A stretch of DNA of 5,112 bases from Ignavibacteriales bacterium (GTDB taxonomy: Bacteria > Bacteroidota > Ignavibacteria > Ignavibacteriales > Melioribacteraceae). The notes below the pieces were generated by a model. It saw only the letters and a program-made list of their open reading frames with translations. It was not told the DNA's origin and did not search any database. Of this stretch, positions 1 through 5,112 are shown one piece after another. The stretch spans positions 1 through 5,112 of the forward strand of contig QYQI01000157.1 of assembly GCA_007280825.1 (NCBI GenBank), given 5' to 3'. The translations under genes and the position numbers were made by a program. How positions within the stretch are numbered: the stretch's first letter is position 1; each line of letters opens with the position of its first letter.

Positions 1-327
1 GTTATATGCTGACTCTGTAAGTTCTTCTTTAGTAAGATGAGTGTTGTGGAATATATATTTGAATACGTTTGCTAATGGAGTGCTTAGCTTAAAGAATAAT
101 GAAGTGACTCTATAAGTCTTACACGTGGCTATTGCTCCTTTAAAATCCTTTTGCTGAACTAATTCAGTAATTATATCTGCAAAATCGGTTACATATTTCT
201 CTTTAAAACAGTTGAACTGTATAAATTTTTCTATAATAACTTTTATAGAAAGTATAGAACAAACTAACAAAATGAAAATAGTAAAACCGCCCTGCATTAA
301 TAATCCAAGTAAAGACTGGTCGAACAT
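1..327 (-). CDS. MotA/TolQ/ExbB proton channel family protein (partial, N-terminal 109 residues)
   Basis: The reading frame opens at the ATG at 327-325 and stays open to the window edge, so the C-terminal part is missing. What is visible fits the N-terminus of an ExbB/TolQ-type inner-membrane protein: a short periplasmic start (MFDQSLLGLLMQGG), one hydrophobic segment at about residues 12-32, then a cytoplasmic stretch with the pattern usual in this family. That pattern is KDFKGAIATCK (60-70), PLANVFK (84-90) and HLTKEELTES (97-106). Family members form proton-driven channels with an ExbD/TolR partner and energise TonB receptors, Tol-Pal or related motors. The two later membrane helices that line the channel lie outside the window, so the subtype cannot be decided. 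The start is supported by a strong AGGAG six bases upstream. It follows the DedA gene by 34 nt, with no terminator between, suggesting one transcript. An ExbD-like gene may follow beyond the edge, but this cannot be seen. Confidence 0.82.
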   Translation of the reverse strand, partial: MFDQSLLGLLMQGGFTIFILLVCSILSIKVIIEKFIQFNCFKEKYVTDFADIITELVQQKDFKGAIATCKTYRVTSLFFKLSTPLANVFKYIFHNTHLTKEELTESAYN

Positions 328-331
328 AATT

Positions 332-338
332 CTCTCCT
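332..338 (-). promoter_or_regulatory. Strong Shine-Dalgarno sequence of the ExbB-like gene
   Basis: Read on the minus strand, AGGAGAG lies just upstream of the ATG at 327, with six bases between AGGAG and the start codon. It fixes the start of the ExbB-like gene. None of the other complete genes in this window has an equally good site. Confidence 0.75.
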
Positions 339-361
339 ACGGGAAAATATTTTAAGAATAA

Positions 362-1006
362 TTATTTATTAATTTTTTTTTGCCGATGTTTTATAAATTC
401 AATGAATGCTGGTAATACCGAAATTAATATTATAGCAATAATAACAACTGAAAAATTATTTTTTATGAATGGGAGATTACCGAAGAAAAATCCTCCGTAA
501 ACAAATAACGCACACCAAAGAACTCCACCGACAATATTAAATAGAATGAACTTAGAATAAGTCATAGCTCCGACTCCAGCGACAAAAGGTGCAAACGTTC
601 GAACTATTGGAACAAACCGGGCAATAATTATTGTTTTACCTCCGTACTTTTCAAAAAATTTATGAGTGCGGTCAAGATATTCTTCTTTCAAGAATCGTGA
701 ATTCTTTGCAAACAATTTTGGCCCGATATAATGACCGATCCAATAATTTACTGTATCACCAATAATAGCAGCAATAGAGAGTAGAAAAAATAAATAATGT
801 ACATTTAATGATCCTAATGCTGCAAAAGTTCCGGCTGCAAACAAAAGGGAATCACCTGGAAGAAAAGGAGTAAAAACAAATCCCGTCTCTGCAAACACTA
901 TGAGGAATAAAATTGCATAGGTCAAAGTACCGTATTGATTGATAATTTCGTTGAGATGCTTGTCCAAATGAAGAAATAGATCAATTAAATATTGGAGAAA
1001 TTCCAT
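362..1006 (-). CDS. DedA family inner-membrane protein
   Basis: This 214-residue protein has the DedA/SNARE-associated (VTT domain) pattern along its whole length, which is normal for the family. Visible hallmarks are the acidic motif FAETGFVFTPFLPGD (residues 38-52, with E40 and D52) and GDTVNYWIGHYIG (83-95). A third is YGGKTIIIARFVPIVRTF (121-138, with R130 and R136), followed by APFVAGVGAM. These acidic and arginine positions correspond to residues reported as essential in E. coli YqjA/YghB. Hydrophobic segments lie at about 28-62, 70-90, 139-175 and 186-205, the first and third containing re-entrant-like parts. DedA proteins act in the inner membrane; members have been linked to proton-dependent membrane homeostasis, and some recycle undecaprenyl phosphate by flipping it. 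The exact substrate cannot be told from sequence. The tail is basic (KHRQKKINK), as expected for a cytoplasmic end. The ATG at 1006 has no clear Shine-Dalgarno. It probably leads an operon with the ExbB-like gene. Confidence 0.92.
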   Translation of the reverse strand: MEFLQYLIDLFLHLDKHLNEIINQYGTLTYAILFLIVFAETGFVFTPFLPGDSLLFAAGTFAALGSLNVHYLFFLLSIAAIIGDTVNYWIGHYIGPKLFAKNSRFLKEEYLDRTHKFFEKYGGKTIIIARFVPIVRTFAPFVAGVGAMTYSKFILFNIVGGVLWCALFVYGGFFFGNLPFIKNNFSVVIIAIILISVLPAFIEFIKHRQKKINK

Positions 1007-1071
1007 ATCAGATTTTGTTTAATTAATGAATGATTAATAAATGTTGGAAGTATAATTTCTACTTCTCATTA

Positions 1072-1079
1072 CAAAAGTA
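1072..1079 (-). promoter_or_regulatory. Probable Bacteroidota-type -7 promoter element for the DedA gene
   Basis: On the minus strand this reads TACTTTTG, an exact match to the TAnnTTTG -7 consensus known from Bacteroidota housekeeping promoters. A TTTC at 1103-1100, 20 bases upstream, matches three of the four bases of the TTTG -33 element. Transcription would start near 1065, giving a leader of about 60 nt before the DedA start at 1006. The match is visible in the sequence; promoter function is inferred. Confidence 0.5.
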
Positions 1080-1298
1080 AATAATTAATAACGGATTCAG
1101 AAAAGAAAAGAGAATAGAGAGATAAAAGTGGTATGTGTGCAATAGCCAATAAGTCGAACCGTTTAAAAGTGTTTAATACAAAAGATGGGACAAAATAACA
1201 TAAATGGATTCCCTTAATGATACGACTTTTCATCAAACAGTAATGAAAGATTTATTGATCTGTAAAATTTTGCATTGAAAACGGAACGCTCGGGATTT
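1080..1298. other. Intergenic region with no recognised gene
   Basis: This AT-rich stretch lies between the histidine kinase stop and the DedA promoter element. I see no RNA gene, no repeat and no convincing terminator for the kinase: a GC-rich patch at 1281-1294 next to the stop does not pair well. A 54-codon minus-strand frame (1233-1069) lacks a ribosome binding site and family features, and runs into the promoter element, so it is not called. Upstream promoter elements of the DedA operon presumably occupy the low-numbered end. Confidence 0.5.
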
Positions 1299-2531
1299 TT
1301 AATTGAACAGAATTTTAAACTCTGAGCCGGCATTCTTTTCACTTTTTACTAACATGGTTAGATTATTTAAATCCGCATATTTTTTTATTAAAGCTAATGC
1401 TAACCCGTTACCTTCATATCTTCTTGTATAGCCGGTTTGTTCTTGTGTAAATGGTTCAAAAATATGGTCCAAATAATCGGAAGAAATTCCAATTCCAGTA
1501 TCAGTAATAGTAACGCAAAGTTTTCCATTCTCATTTAAAAATTGTCTTACTTGAACACTGCCTTGCTCTGTATATTTAACGGCGTTATCAATGATCTCAG
1601 CAAATATCTGATGAATCATAAACTTATCACGAATGATTTGATTGAGATCAGTTGTCTTTTCAAAATGTAGATCAACATTTTTCTTTAGTGAAATATTTCG
1701 AAAATGTTTAATAAGCGGAAGTAGTATATCTTCTTCAAGTTGGATGATCTCATTATTCAGTTCATAATCGCCGGAATTTATTTTTGACATTTCAATAATA
1801 CCTTCGATCGTTCTTATTATTCTTTGACTGCCTCTTTCTAACATTTCGAATAGATCATTCATTTCATAAGTTTCAAGATTGGCGGAGTTCATTTTTAATA
1901 ATTGGGATCCGCTTAAAATAATATTTAACGGAGTTCTGATTTCATGGGACATCTGTGCAAGAAAATGTGTTTTAAGCAATGCGGTTTTCTCGGCTTCAAT
2001 TTTAAGTAATTTTAATTCTTCATTAATAGAAATTTGTTTCTGGAGCATAAGAGCATTATTAATTGCAATAGCTGAGTGAATTGAAAGTGCAATTAAAAAT
2101 TTTTCATCTCGTTCGCTAAATTCTCCGTTCTTGTTGTTTAATAATTGTAAGACTCCGATGATTTCATCTCTATTATTTTTAATAGGGAAGCAGATCATAT
2201 CTTTTGTATCGTAACCTGTAATTGAATCAAATTCCGGTTTGAATCTTGGATCAGATCTAACATTTTTAATGTTAATCGTTTCACCGGTTTGAGCACAATA
2301 ACCGGAAAGGCCTTCGCCAATCTTTAAACGAATTTCATAAGTTCCGGTGCCCATTGCTATCATTGACCATATTTCATTTTTGTTTTTATCAACCAGATAT
2401 AATGTTCCTCGGTCGGCATTTGTAAGATCAACTGCAACATTTACAATATTTTTTAGAACTTCTAGAAGTTCTATGTTAGAATTAACAAGTTCGGCAGCTT
2501 TAATTATTTTTTGAAGCTCATCACTATCCAT
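1299..2531 (-). CDS. Soluble GAF-domain sensor histidine kinase
   Basis: The protein has 410 residues and no membrane segment or signal peptide, so it should be cytoplasmic. A GAF sensor domain covers about residues 20-160 (NADRGTLYLVD at 38-48, GEGLSGYCAQTGE at 72-84, FPIKN and IGVLQLLN at 115-132). A helical, probably coiled-coil linker (160-188) leads to the HisKA domain with the H-box MSHEIRTPLN, phospho-acceptor H196. The HATPase domain shows the N-box EIIDNAVKYT (N316), the G1 box DTGIGI (344-349), the F-box FEPF (358-361) and an ATP-lid/G2 box. That last box reads GNGLAL (374-379) instead of the usual GTGLGL. The family senses a small ligand or redox state through GAF, autophosphorylates, and passes phosphate to a response regulator. 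No receiver domain or regulator gene is in view, so its partner is unknown. The ATG at 2531 lacks a clear Shine-Dalgarno, but the GAF domain is complete from this start. Confidence 0.93.
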   Translation of the reverse strand: MDSDELQKIIKAAELVNSNIELLEVLKNIVNVAVDLTNADRGTLYLVDKNKNEIWSMIAMGTGTYEIRLKIGEGLSGYCAQTGETINIKNVRSDPRFKPEFDSITGYDTKDMICFPIKNNRDEIIGVLQLLNNKNGEFSERDEKFLIALSIHSAIAINNALMLQKQISINEELKLLKIEAEKTALLKTHFLAQMSHEIRTPLNIILSGSQLLKMNSANLETYEMNDLFEMLERGSQRIIRTIEGIIEMSKINSGDYELNNEIIQLEEDILLPLIKHFRNISLKKNVDLHFEKTTDLNQIIRDKFMIHQIFAEIIDNAVKYTEQGSVQVRQFLNENGKLCVTITDTGIGISSDYLDHIFEPFTQEQTGYTRRYEGNGLALALIKKYADLNNLTMLVKSEKNAGSEFKILFN

Positions 2532-2638
2532 GTTTACTACTTATGAATTGATTATTAGAACCGGAGATAAGTTAAAAGATTGTTTTTAGAATTCCAATTA
2601 ATACTTTTTTTTGAAAAGAAGAAAATGAATTGAAATAC

Positions 2639-2663
2639 AAAAATCTTGCAAGGCAAGATTTTT
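2639..2663 (-). terminator. Intrinsic terminator after the tRNA-Ser-like remnant
   Basis: On the minus strand an 11-bp perfect stem (AAAAATCTTGC pairing with GCAAGATTTTT) closes a three-base loop (CTT), and the stem ends in a run of T. It begins two bases after the end of the tRNA-like unit. It ends about 107 bases before the start of the histidine kinase, so it should separate the RNA genes from the kinase. Because the stem is flanked by A and T tracts, it could work in either direction, but no plus-strand gene is present. Confidence 0.8.
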
Positions 2664-2665
2664 TT

Positions 2666-2743
2666 AGCGGAGAGAGATTCGAACTCTCAGTATGGCTTCC
2701 CACTACGACGGTTTAGCACCCTGCTGCTGCCAGGTCAGCCGCT
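2666..2743 (-). pseudogene. Degenerate tRNA-Ser(GCU) copy, 5' part lost or replaced
   Basis: This unit follows the intact tRNA-Ser in the same direction. Its 2718-2697 stretch is identical over 22 bases to 2842-2821 of the intact gene (anticodon loop through the first half of the variable arm). The T-arm GAGAG-TTCGAAT-CTCTC (2688-2672) is also identical. The variable arm can still form with one bulged base. The rest is broken. Of the D-arm only GGCTGA is shared; the anticodon stem has two mismatches and one wobble, and position 32 is G. Four bases of the CT run in the 3' acceptor strand are missing, and no normal seven-base acceptor stem forms. A different five-base closing pair, AGCGG/CCGCT (2743-2739 with 2670-2666), and a hairpin around CAGCAGCAG (2735-2719) can form instead. 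A tandem duplication that decayed is the simplest reading; a functional tRNA-like RNA cannot be excluded. Confidence 0.6.
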
Positions 2744-2750
2744 TCTTAAA

Positions 2751-2781
2751 ATAAAAAAGTTCTCATGAGATTGAGAACTTT
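2751..2781 (-). terminator. Intrinsic terminator of tRNA-Ser(GCU)
   Basis: On the minus strand a perfect 10-bp stem (AAAGTTCTCA pairing with TGAGAACTTT, 2781-2772 with 2765-2756) closes a six-base loop and runs into TTTTTTATTTT. It starts five bases after the discriminator base of the tRNA. This is a textbook rho-independent terminator. It implies that most transcripts of the intact tRNA end before the degenerate copy. Confidence 0.85.
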
Positions 2782-2786
2782 AAGAG

Positions 2787-2875
2787 CGGAGAGAGAGAGA
2801 TTCGAACTCTCGGTAGCAGTTTCCCACTACGACGGTTTAGCAAACCGTTGGTTTCAGCCACTCACCCATCTCTCC
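2787..2875 (-). tRNA. tRNA-Ser, anticodon GCU (reads AGC/AGU)
   Basis: The 89-nt gene folds into a complete class II tRNA. The acceptor stem pairs GGAGAGA (2875-2869) with TCTCTCC (2794-2788), with discriminator G at 2787 as serine tRNAs require. The D-stem is GGT/ACC with the GTGG loop core. The anticodon stem pairs ACGGT with ACCGT around the loop TTGCTAA, with anticodon GCT at 2841-2839. A long variable arm pairs GTAGTGG with CTGCTAC, including two wobbles, and closes with GAAA. The T-arm is GAGAG-TTCGAAT-CTCTC. CCA is not encoded and would be added after transcription. It has its own promoter element upstream and a hairpin terminator downstream. Confidence 0.96.
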
Positions 2876-2878
2876 GTG

Positions 2879-2893
2879 CTGAAATTATTTCAG
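2879..2893 (-). repeat. Perfect 15-base palindrome in the tRNA-Ser leader
   Basis: CTGAAAT and ATTTCAG flank a single base between the putative promoter element and the mature tRNA 5' end, stopping three bases before the tRNA begins. In RNA it could form a five-base-pair hairpin with a five-base loop in the precursor leader; in DNA it could be a binding site. The symmetry is visible; any role is inference. Confidence 0.5.
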
Positions 2894-2906
2894 TAATATT
2901 TCGTTG

Positions 2907-2914
2907 CAAATATA
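2907..2914 (-). promoter_or_regulatory. Probable -7 promoter element for tRNA-Ser
   Basis: The minus strand reads TATATTTG, an exact TAnnTTTG match. It lies 31 bases upstream of the tRNA 5' end, so the primary transcript would carry a leader of roughly 25 nt. The -33 region is poor (CTTC or TCTT at the right spacing). Function is inferred from position and consensus only. Confidence 0.45.
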
Positions 2915-2967
2915 ATACTTAACGCTGAATTATGAAGAGAAAAATTAGACTTAATTTGTAGTAAAGA

Positions 2968-3846
2968 TCATCCTCTTATTTTCTTAATAACATACACAAT
3001 CAAAAATAAAATAAATGCGGTAACAACCGCAGTAGGACCACTGGAGAAATCAAATTTGAATGCAAAGTAAATTGAAATCGGCGGAACAATAGCTCCCACT
3101 AAAACTGCTATTAGAAAAACATTTTTAACTTTTTTCGAAAGTAAAATTCCGATTGAAGAAGGGATTATCAAATAAGCAAATGCAAAAACATCCCCAACAA
3201 AACGCGTAGTAAGAGAAATTCCGGTCCCTACGACAATATAAAAAATAAGCAGCCATGCCTTAGAATTAATCCCGTGAGCACTCGCTGACTCTGCGTCAAA
3301 TGTAACGAACTTTAATTGTTTTCTAAAAATTGCAAACACAGAAAATGTAAAAATTAATATACCAGCTAGAATAAAAAATTCTTTTTGACTTATGAATAAA
3401 ATATCACCTTTTAGGATTGTTTCTACTTCCGCAATATCTGCAATAGGACTTTTTTGAATAAACATTATTCTTGCGGCGATTGCTACAACGAAAATAATTC
3501 CGAGAATCCCATCTTGAGTTAAATATTTTTGGTGGTGTGTTTGTGAAAAAACTATCACTGTCGAAATAGCAAATAACAATGAATAGAATATCGGTTCAAA
3601 ATTATTGAGGAAATCATTTCCTTGAACTGTTATGCCCAATATGTTTGCAATGAAAGTTTCGATGTGAATAACGTGCAAGAATGAAAAAGCAACTCCTGCA
3701 ATTGCAACTTGAGTTAATACGGCACCAAGAAAAACAACTCTCTGTGATACAATAAATATTCCGAGAAAGCTGCAGATAATTCCGGCTAAGATACTTCCTA
3801 AAATTGCATAAGGGAATAATTCAATTAGTTGATGTATTGTTTCCAT
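2968..3846 (-). CDS. Metal (zinc/manganese-type) ABC transporter permease, ABC-3 family
   Basis: The 292-residue integral membrane protein forms the channel of a metal-ion importer. Its family pattern is clear. FLGIFIVSQRVVFLGAVLTQ (27-46), then VAIAGVAF (47-54), is the conserved first cytoplasmic region. FDAESASAHGIN (183-194) is the loop that contacts the ATPase. RFVGDVFAFAYLIIPSSIGILL (215-236) and DFSSGPTAVVTAFILF (266-281) are the conserved late helices. About eight hydrophobic segments can be traced, and the length is typical (260-300). The ATG at 3846-3844 overlaps the ATPase stop (3848-3846) by one base as TAATG, which indicates translational coupling. Family members carry Zn, Mn or Fe; the sequence does not decide which. 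No strong terminator follows: only a weak, all-AT hairpin is visible near 2957-2942. Confidence 0.93.
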   Translation of the reverse strand: METIHQLIELFPYAILGSILAGIICSFLGIFIVSQRVVFLGAVLTQVAIAGVAFSFLHVIHIETFIANILGITVQGNDFLNNFEPIFYSLLFAISTVIVFSQTHHQKYLTQDGILGIIFVVAIAARIMFIQKSPIADIAEVETILKGDILFISQKEFFILAGILIFTFSVFAIFRKQLKFVTFDAESASAHGINSKAWLLIFYIVVGTGISLTTRFVGDVFAFAYLIIPSSIGILLSKKVKNVFLIAVLVGAIVPPISIYFAFKFDFSSGPTAVVTAFILFLIVYVIKKIRG

Positions 3847-4601
3847 TAATTTTTCTTTAAATGTTTTGGTGTAATAATATATTCACCGTCAATTTGCGAC
3901 ACATGAAAATCCGAAGAATAAGTATTGCGCAGATTTGTCTCGGAAAGTATTTCTTCGATATCACCGAACTGAAAGTAGTTTTGATCTATCAGAATAATTT
4001 TCTTTACGATGTTTGCTACATCAGTTAAGAGATGGCTTACGAGAAAGATCGTTAATTTTTTTTCGTTGTGAAGTCTGGTAATCAGATCTAAAAGGGAATA
4101 GTGCGAAGGTGTATCCATTCCGTTGGTTGGTTCATCCAGAATTAAAACAGTTGGTTCAACTGCTAACGCACGGGCAATTAATGTACGCTGTCTCTGTCCG
4201 CCGGAAAGTGAATTATAATTTTTATCTTTCAATTCACTCATCCCGATATACGCAAGACTTTCTTCAACAATTCTTTTGTCCTCATTACTTATTTTTTTAA
4301 ATGGACCGGATAGAGAATATCTTCCCATCATAACAACATCGGAAACAGTGTAGGGAAGAAGAGGTTGTACAGTATCGCGCTGAGGTACATAACCAAATCG
4401 AATCTGATCTTTATATAAATTACCACTGATAAGTTTGATATTTCCTAAAAGAGATTTTAGCAGTGTTGTTTTTCCTGCACCGTTCGGTCCAACAATTCCT
4501 ACAAAATCATTTTCAACGATTGAAAGATTAATACCTGAAGCAACAACAGTTTTGCCATAACCGATAGATGCATCAGTAAATTTTATTATTTCTTTATTCA
4601 T
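3846..4601 (-). CDS. Metal (zinc/manganese-type) ABC transporter ATP-binding protein
   Basis: This 251-residue ATPase powers the importer from the cytoplasmic face. All nucleotide-binding motifs are intact: Walker A GPNGAGKTT (38-46, K44), Q-loop YVPQR (Q74), signature LSGGQRQR (132-139), Walker B VLILDEP (152-158, catalytic E157), D-loop NGMD (160-163) and switch histidine in LVSHLL (H190). The sequence around the Q-loop (YVPQRDTVQPLLPYTVSDVVMMGR) resembles ZnuC/MntB-type ATPases, as does its place between a binding protein and an ABC-3 permease. The C-terminal 40 residues show no extra domain. The start lies five bases after the binding-protein stop and lacks a Shine-Dalgarno, so it is probably translated by ribosomes moving on from the gene upstream. 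Confidence 0.94.
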   Translation of the reverse strand: MNKEIIKFTDASIGYGKTVVASGINLSIVENDFVGIVGPNGAGKTTLLKSLLGNIKLISGNLYKDQIRFGYVPQRDTVQPLLPYTVSDVVMMGRYSLSGPFKKISNEDKRIVEESLAYIGMSELKDKNYNSLSGGQRQRTLIARALAVEPTVLILDEPTNGMDTPSHYSLLDLITRLHNEKKLTIFLVSHLLTDVANIVKKIILIDQNYFQFGDIEEILSETNLRNTYSSDFHVSQIDGEYIITPKHLKKN

Positions 4602-4606
4602 AAAAA

Positions 4607-5112
4607 TTAACTGTTTTGAATGATTTGGTTAATGATGTTATCCATCATATCAAAGTATGAGTTCACACCTTTTAATCCATAGACCGCAGTTGCAACTTTT
4701 ACAACCTTAACTCCGGTTAATTGAGAAAGTTGATTCGGTGCGGAGTCGCTGTAGAAATTTTCCATCACAATTGTTTTGATTCCTTTACTTCTAATTATTT
4801 GTACTAACTCAGCATTGTGAGAAGGTGATGGTGCTATACCTGGTTTAGGTTCAACAAATCCGGCGGCTTTAATACCAAATCTTTCTGTGAAATAAATCCA
4901 ACTTGCATGAAAAAATAATAAAGATTTCTCTTTTACTTTTTGCATTGTGTTCGTCCACTCTTGCATTTTTTTATCTACTCTGGAAATAAATTCATCTAAG
5001 TTCTTTTTAAAGTAAGCTTCGTCTGGATGAGATTCACTTGCAAGAGTTTCATAAATTTCTTTAGTCATTACTTTTGCATTTTCCGGTTCAAGCCAATATT
5101 GTGGATTTCCGA
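4607..5112 (-). CDS. Metal ABC transporter substrate-binding protein (partial, C-terminal 167 residues)
   Basis: The frame is open through the right edge, so the signal peptide and N-terminal lobe are outside the window. The internal ATG at 5068-5066 is not the real start, because 14 family-typical residues precede it (GNPQYWLEPENAKV). The fragment matches the ZnuA/TroA (cluster A-I) periplasmic proteins: the hinge-side NP-x-YWL-x-P motif, DEAYFKKNLDEFISRVD, the FFHASWIYFTERFG motif, and EPKPGIAPSPSHNAELVQII. The histidine in FFHASW is a likely metal ligand. A second expected ligand, the histidine of NPHYWLDP, is glutamine here. The helix-rich C-terminus ends in FDMMDNIINQIIQNS, with no added domain. 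The protein should capture metal in the periplasm and deliver it to the permease encoded two genes downstream. The operon promoter, and any metal-dependent operator, lie beyond the edge. Confidence 0.88.
   Translation of the reverse strand, partial: GNPQYWLEPENAKVMTKEIYETLASESHPDEAYFKKNLDEFISRVDKKMQEWTNTMQKVKEKSLLFFHASWIYFTERFGIKAAGFVEPKPGIAPSPSHNAELVQIIRSKGIKTIVMENFYSDSAPNQLSQLTGVKVVKVATAVYGLKGVNSYFDMMDNIINQIIQNS

Noticed and set aside
1022..1038. ATTAAT-GAATG-ATTAAT symmetry in the DedA leader
   Set aside because: ATTAAT is self-complementary and common in AT-rich DNA. The hairpin would be weak and no known regulator site is recognised.
1069..1233. 54-codon hydrophobic frame on the minus strand between the kinase and DedA genes
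   Set aside because: There is no Shine-Dalgarno, no family pattern, and its end overlaps the putative DedA promoter element. Phe/Leu richness is expected from AT-rich DNA.
1879..2079. 66-codon open frame on the plus strand
   Set aside because: It lies wholly inside the histidine kinase gene, antisense to the H-box region, and its product has no recognisable features. It is a shadow of the real gene.
2666..2743. Second unit as a selenocysteine tRNA or functional tRNA
   Set aside because: The anticodon position reads GCT rather than TCA, the anticodon stem has mismatches, and no standard acceptor stem forms.
2666..2875. Possible integration site (att duplication) at tRNA-Ser
   Set aside because: The repeated tRNA 3' half could suggest an element's attachment sites, but only about 100 bases separate the copies. 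No integrase or mobile gene lies between or beside them in this window.
2942..2957. Hairpin AAATTA-AGTC-TAATTT followed by T-rich sequence after the permease
   Set aside because: The six-base stem contains only A-T pairs and would be too unstable for a convincing terminator, so it is mentioned but not called.
4109..4300. 63-codon open frame on the plus strand
   Set aside because: It is antisense to the conserved core motifs of the metal transporter ATPase and shows no domain or ribosome site.

Overview
This is a low-GC (roughly one-third G+C by eye) bacterial window in which every supported gene lies on the minus strand, so biological order runs from the right edge to the left. Three traits suggest the Bacteroidota/Ignavibacteriota/Chlorobiota group. 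Most start codons lack a Shine-Dalgarno sequence. Two intergenic regions carry TAnnTTTG-type -7 promoter elements. The proteins also resemble those of that group. This placement is an inference; no marker gene is present to settle it.

Layout in transcription order. Positions 5112-2968 hold a compact high-affinity metal-ion uptake operon of the zinc/manganese (ABC-3, cluster A-I) type: the C-terminal part of a periplasmic metal-binding protein (cut by the window edge), an ATPase 5 nt downstream, and a membrane permease whose start overlaps the ATPase stop by one base. Positions 2967-2639 hold an RNA region. It contains an intact tRNA-Ser(GCU) with its own promoter element and a perfect hairpin terminator. 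Immediately after it comes a second, 5'-degenerate copy of the same tRNA, also followed by a perfect hairpin terminator. Positions 2531-1299 encode a soluble GAF-domain histidine kinase with no response regulator in view. Positions 1298-1007 are intergenic, with a promoter element near the left end. Positions 1006-1 hold a DedA-family membrane protein, then the N-terminal third to half of an ExbB/TolQ/MotA-type proton-channel protein, 34 nt downstream and with a strong ribosome binding site.

The metal transporter is a self-contained functional unit: the binding protein captures the metal in the periplasm, the permease carries it across the inner membrane, and the ATPase drives transport. DedA and ExbB-like proteins are both inner-membrane proteins linked in their families to proton-motive force, and their spacing suggests co-transcription, though a shared job is not shown. 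The histidine kinase appears to be an independent orphan.

No mobile element, CRISPR array or clearly new system is visible. The most unusual item is the second tRNA-Ser-like unit with its own terminator at about 2743-2639. Next is the glutamine that replaces the expected histidine metal ligand in the binding protein.
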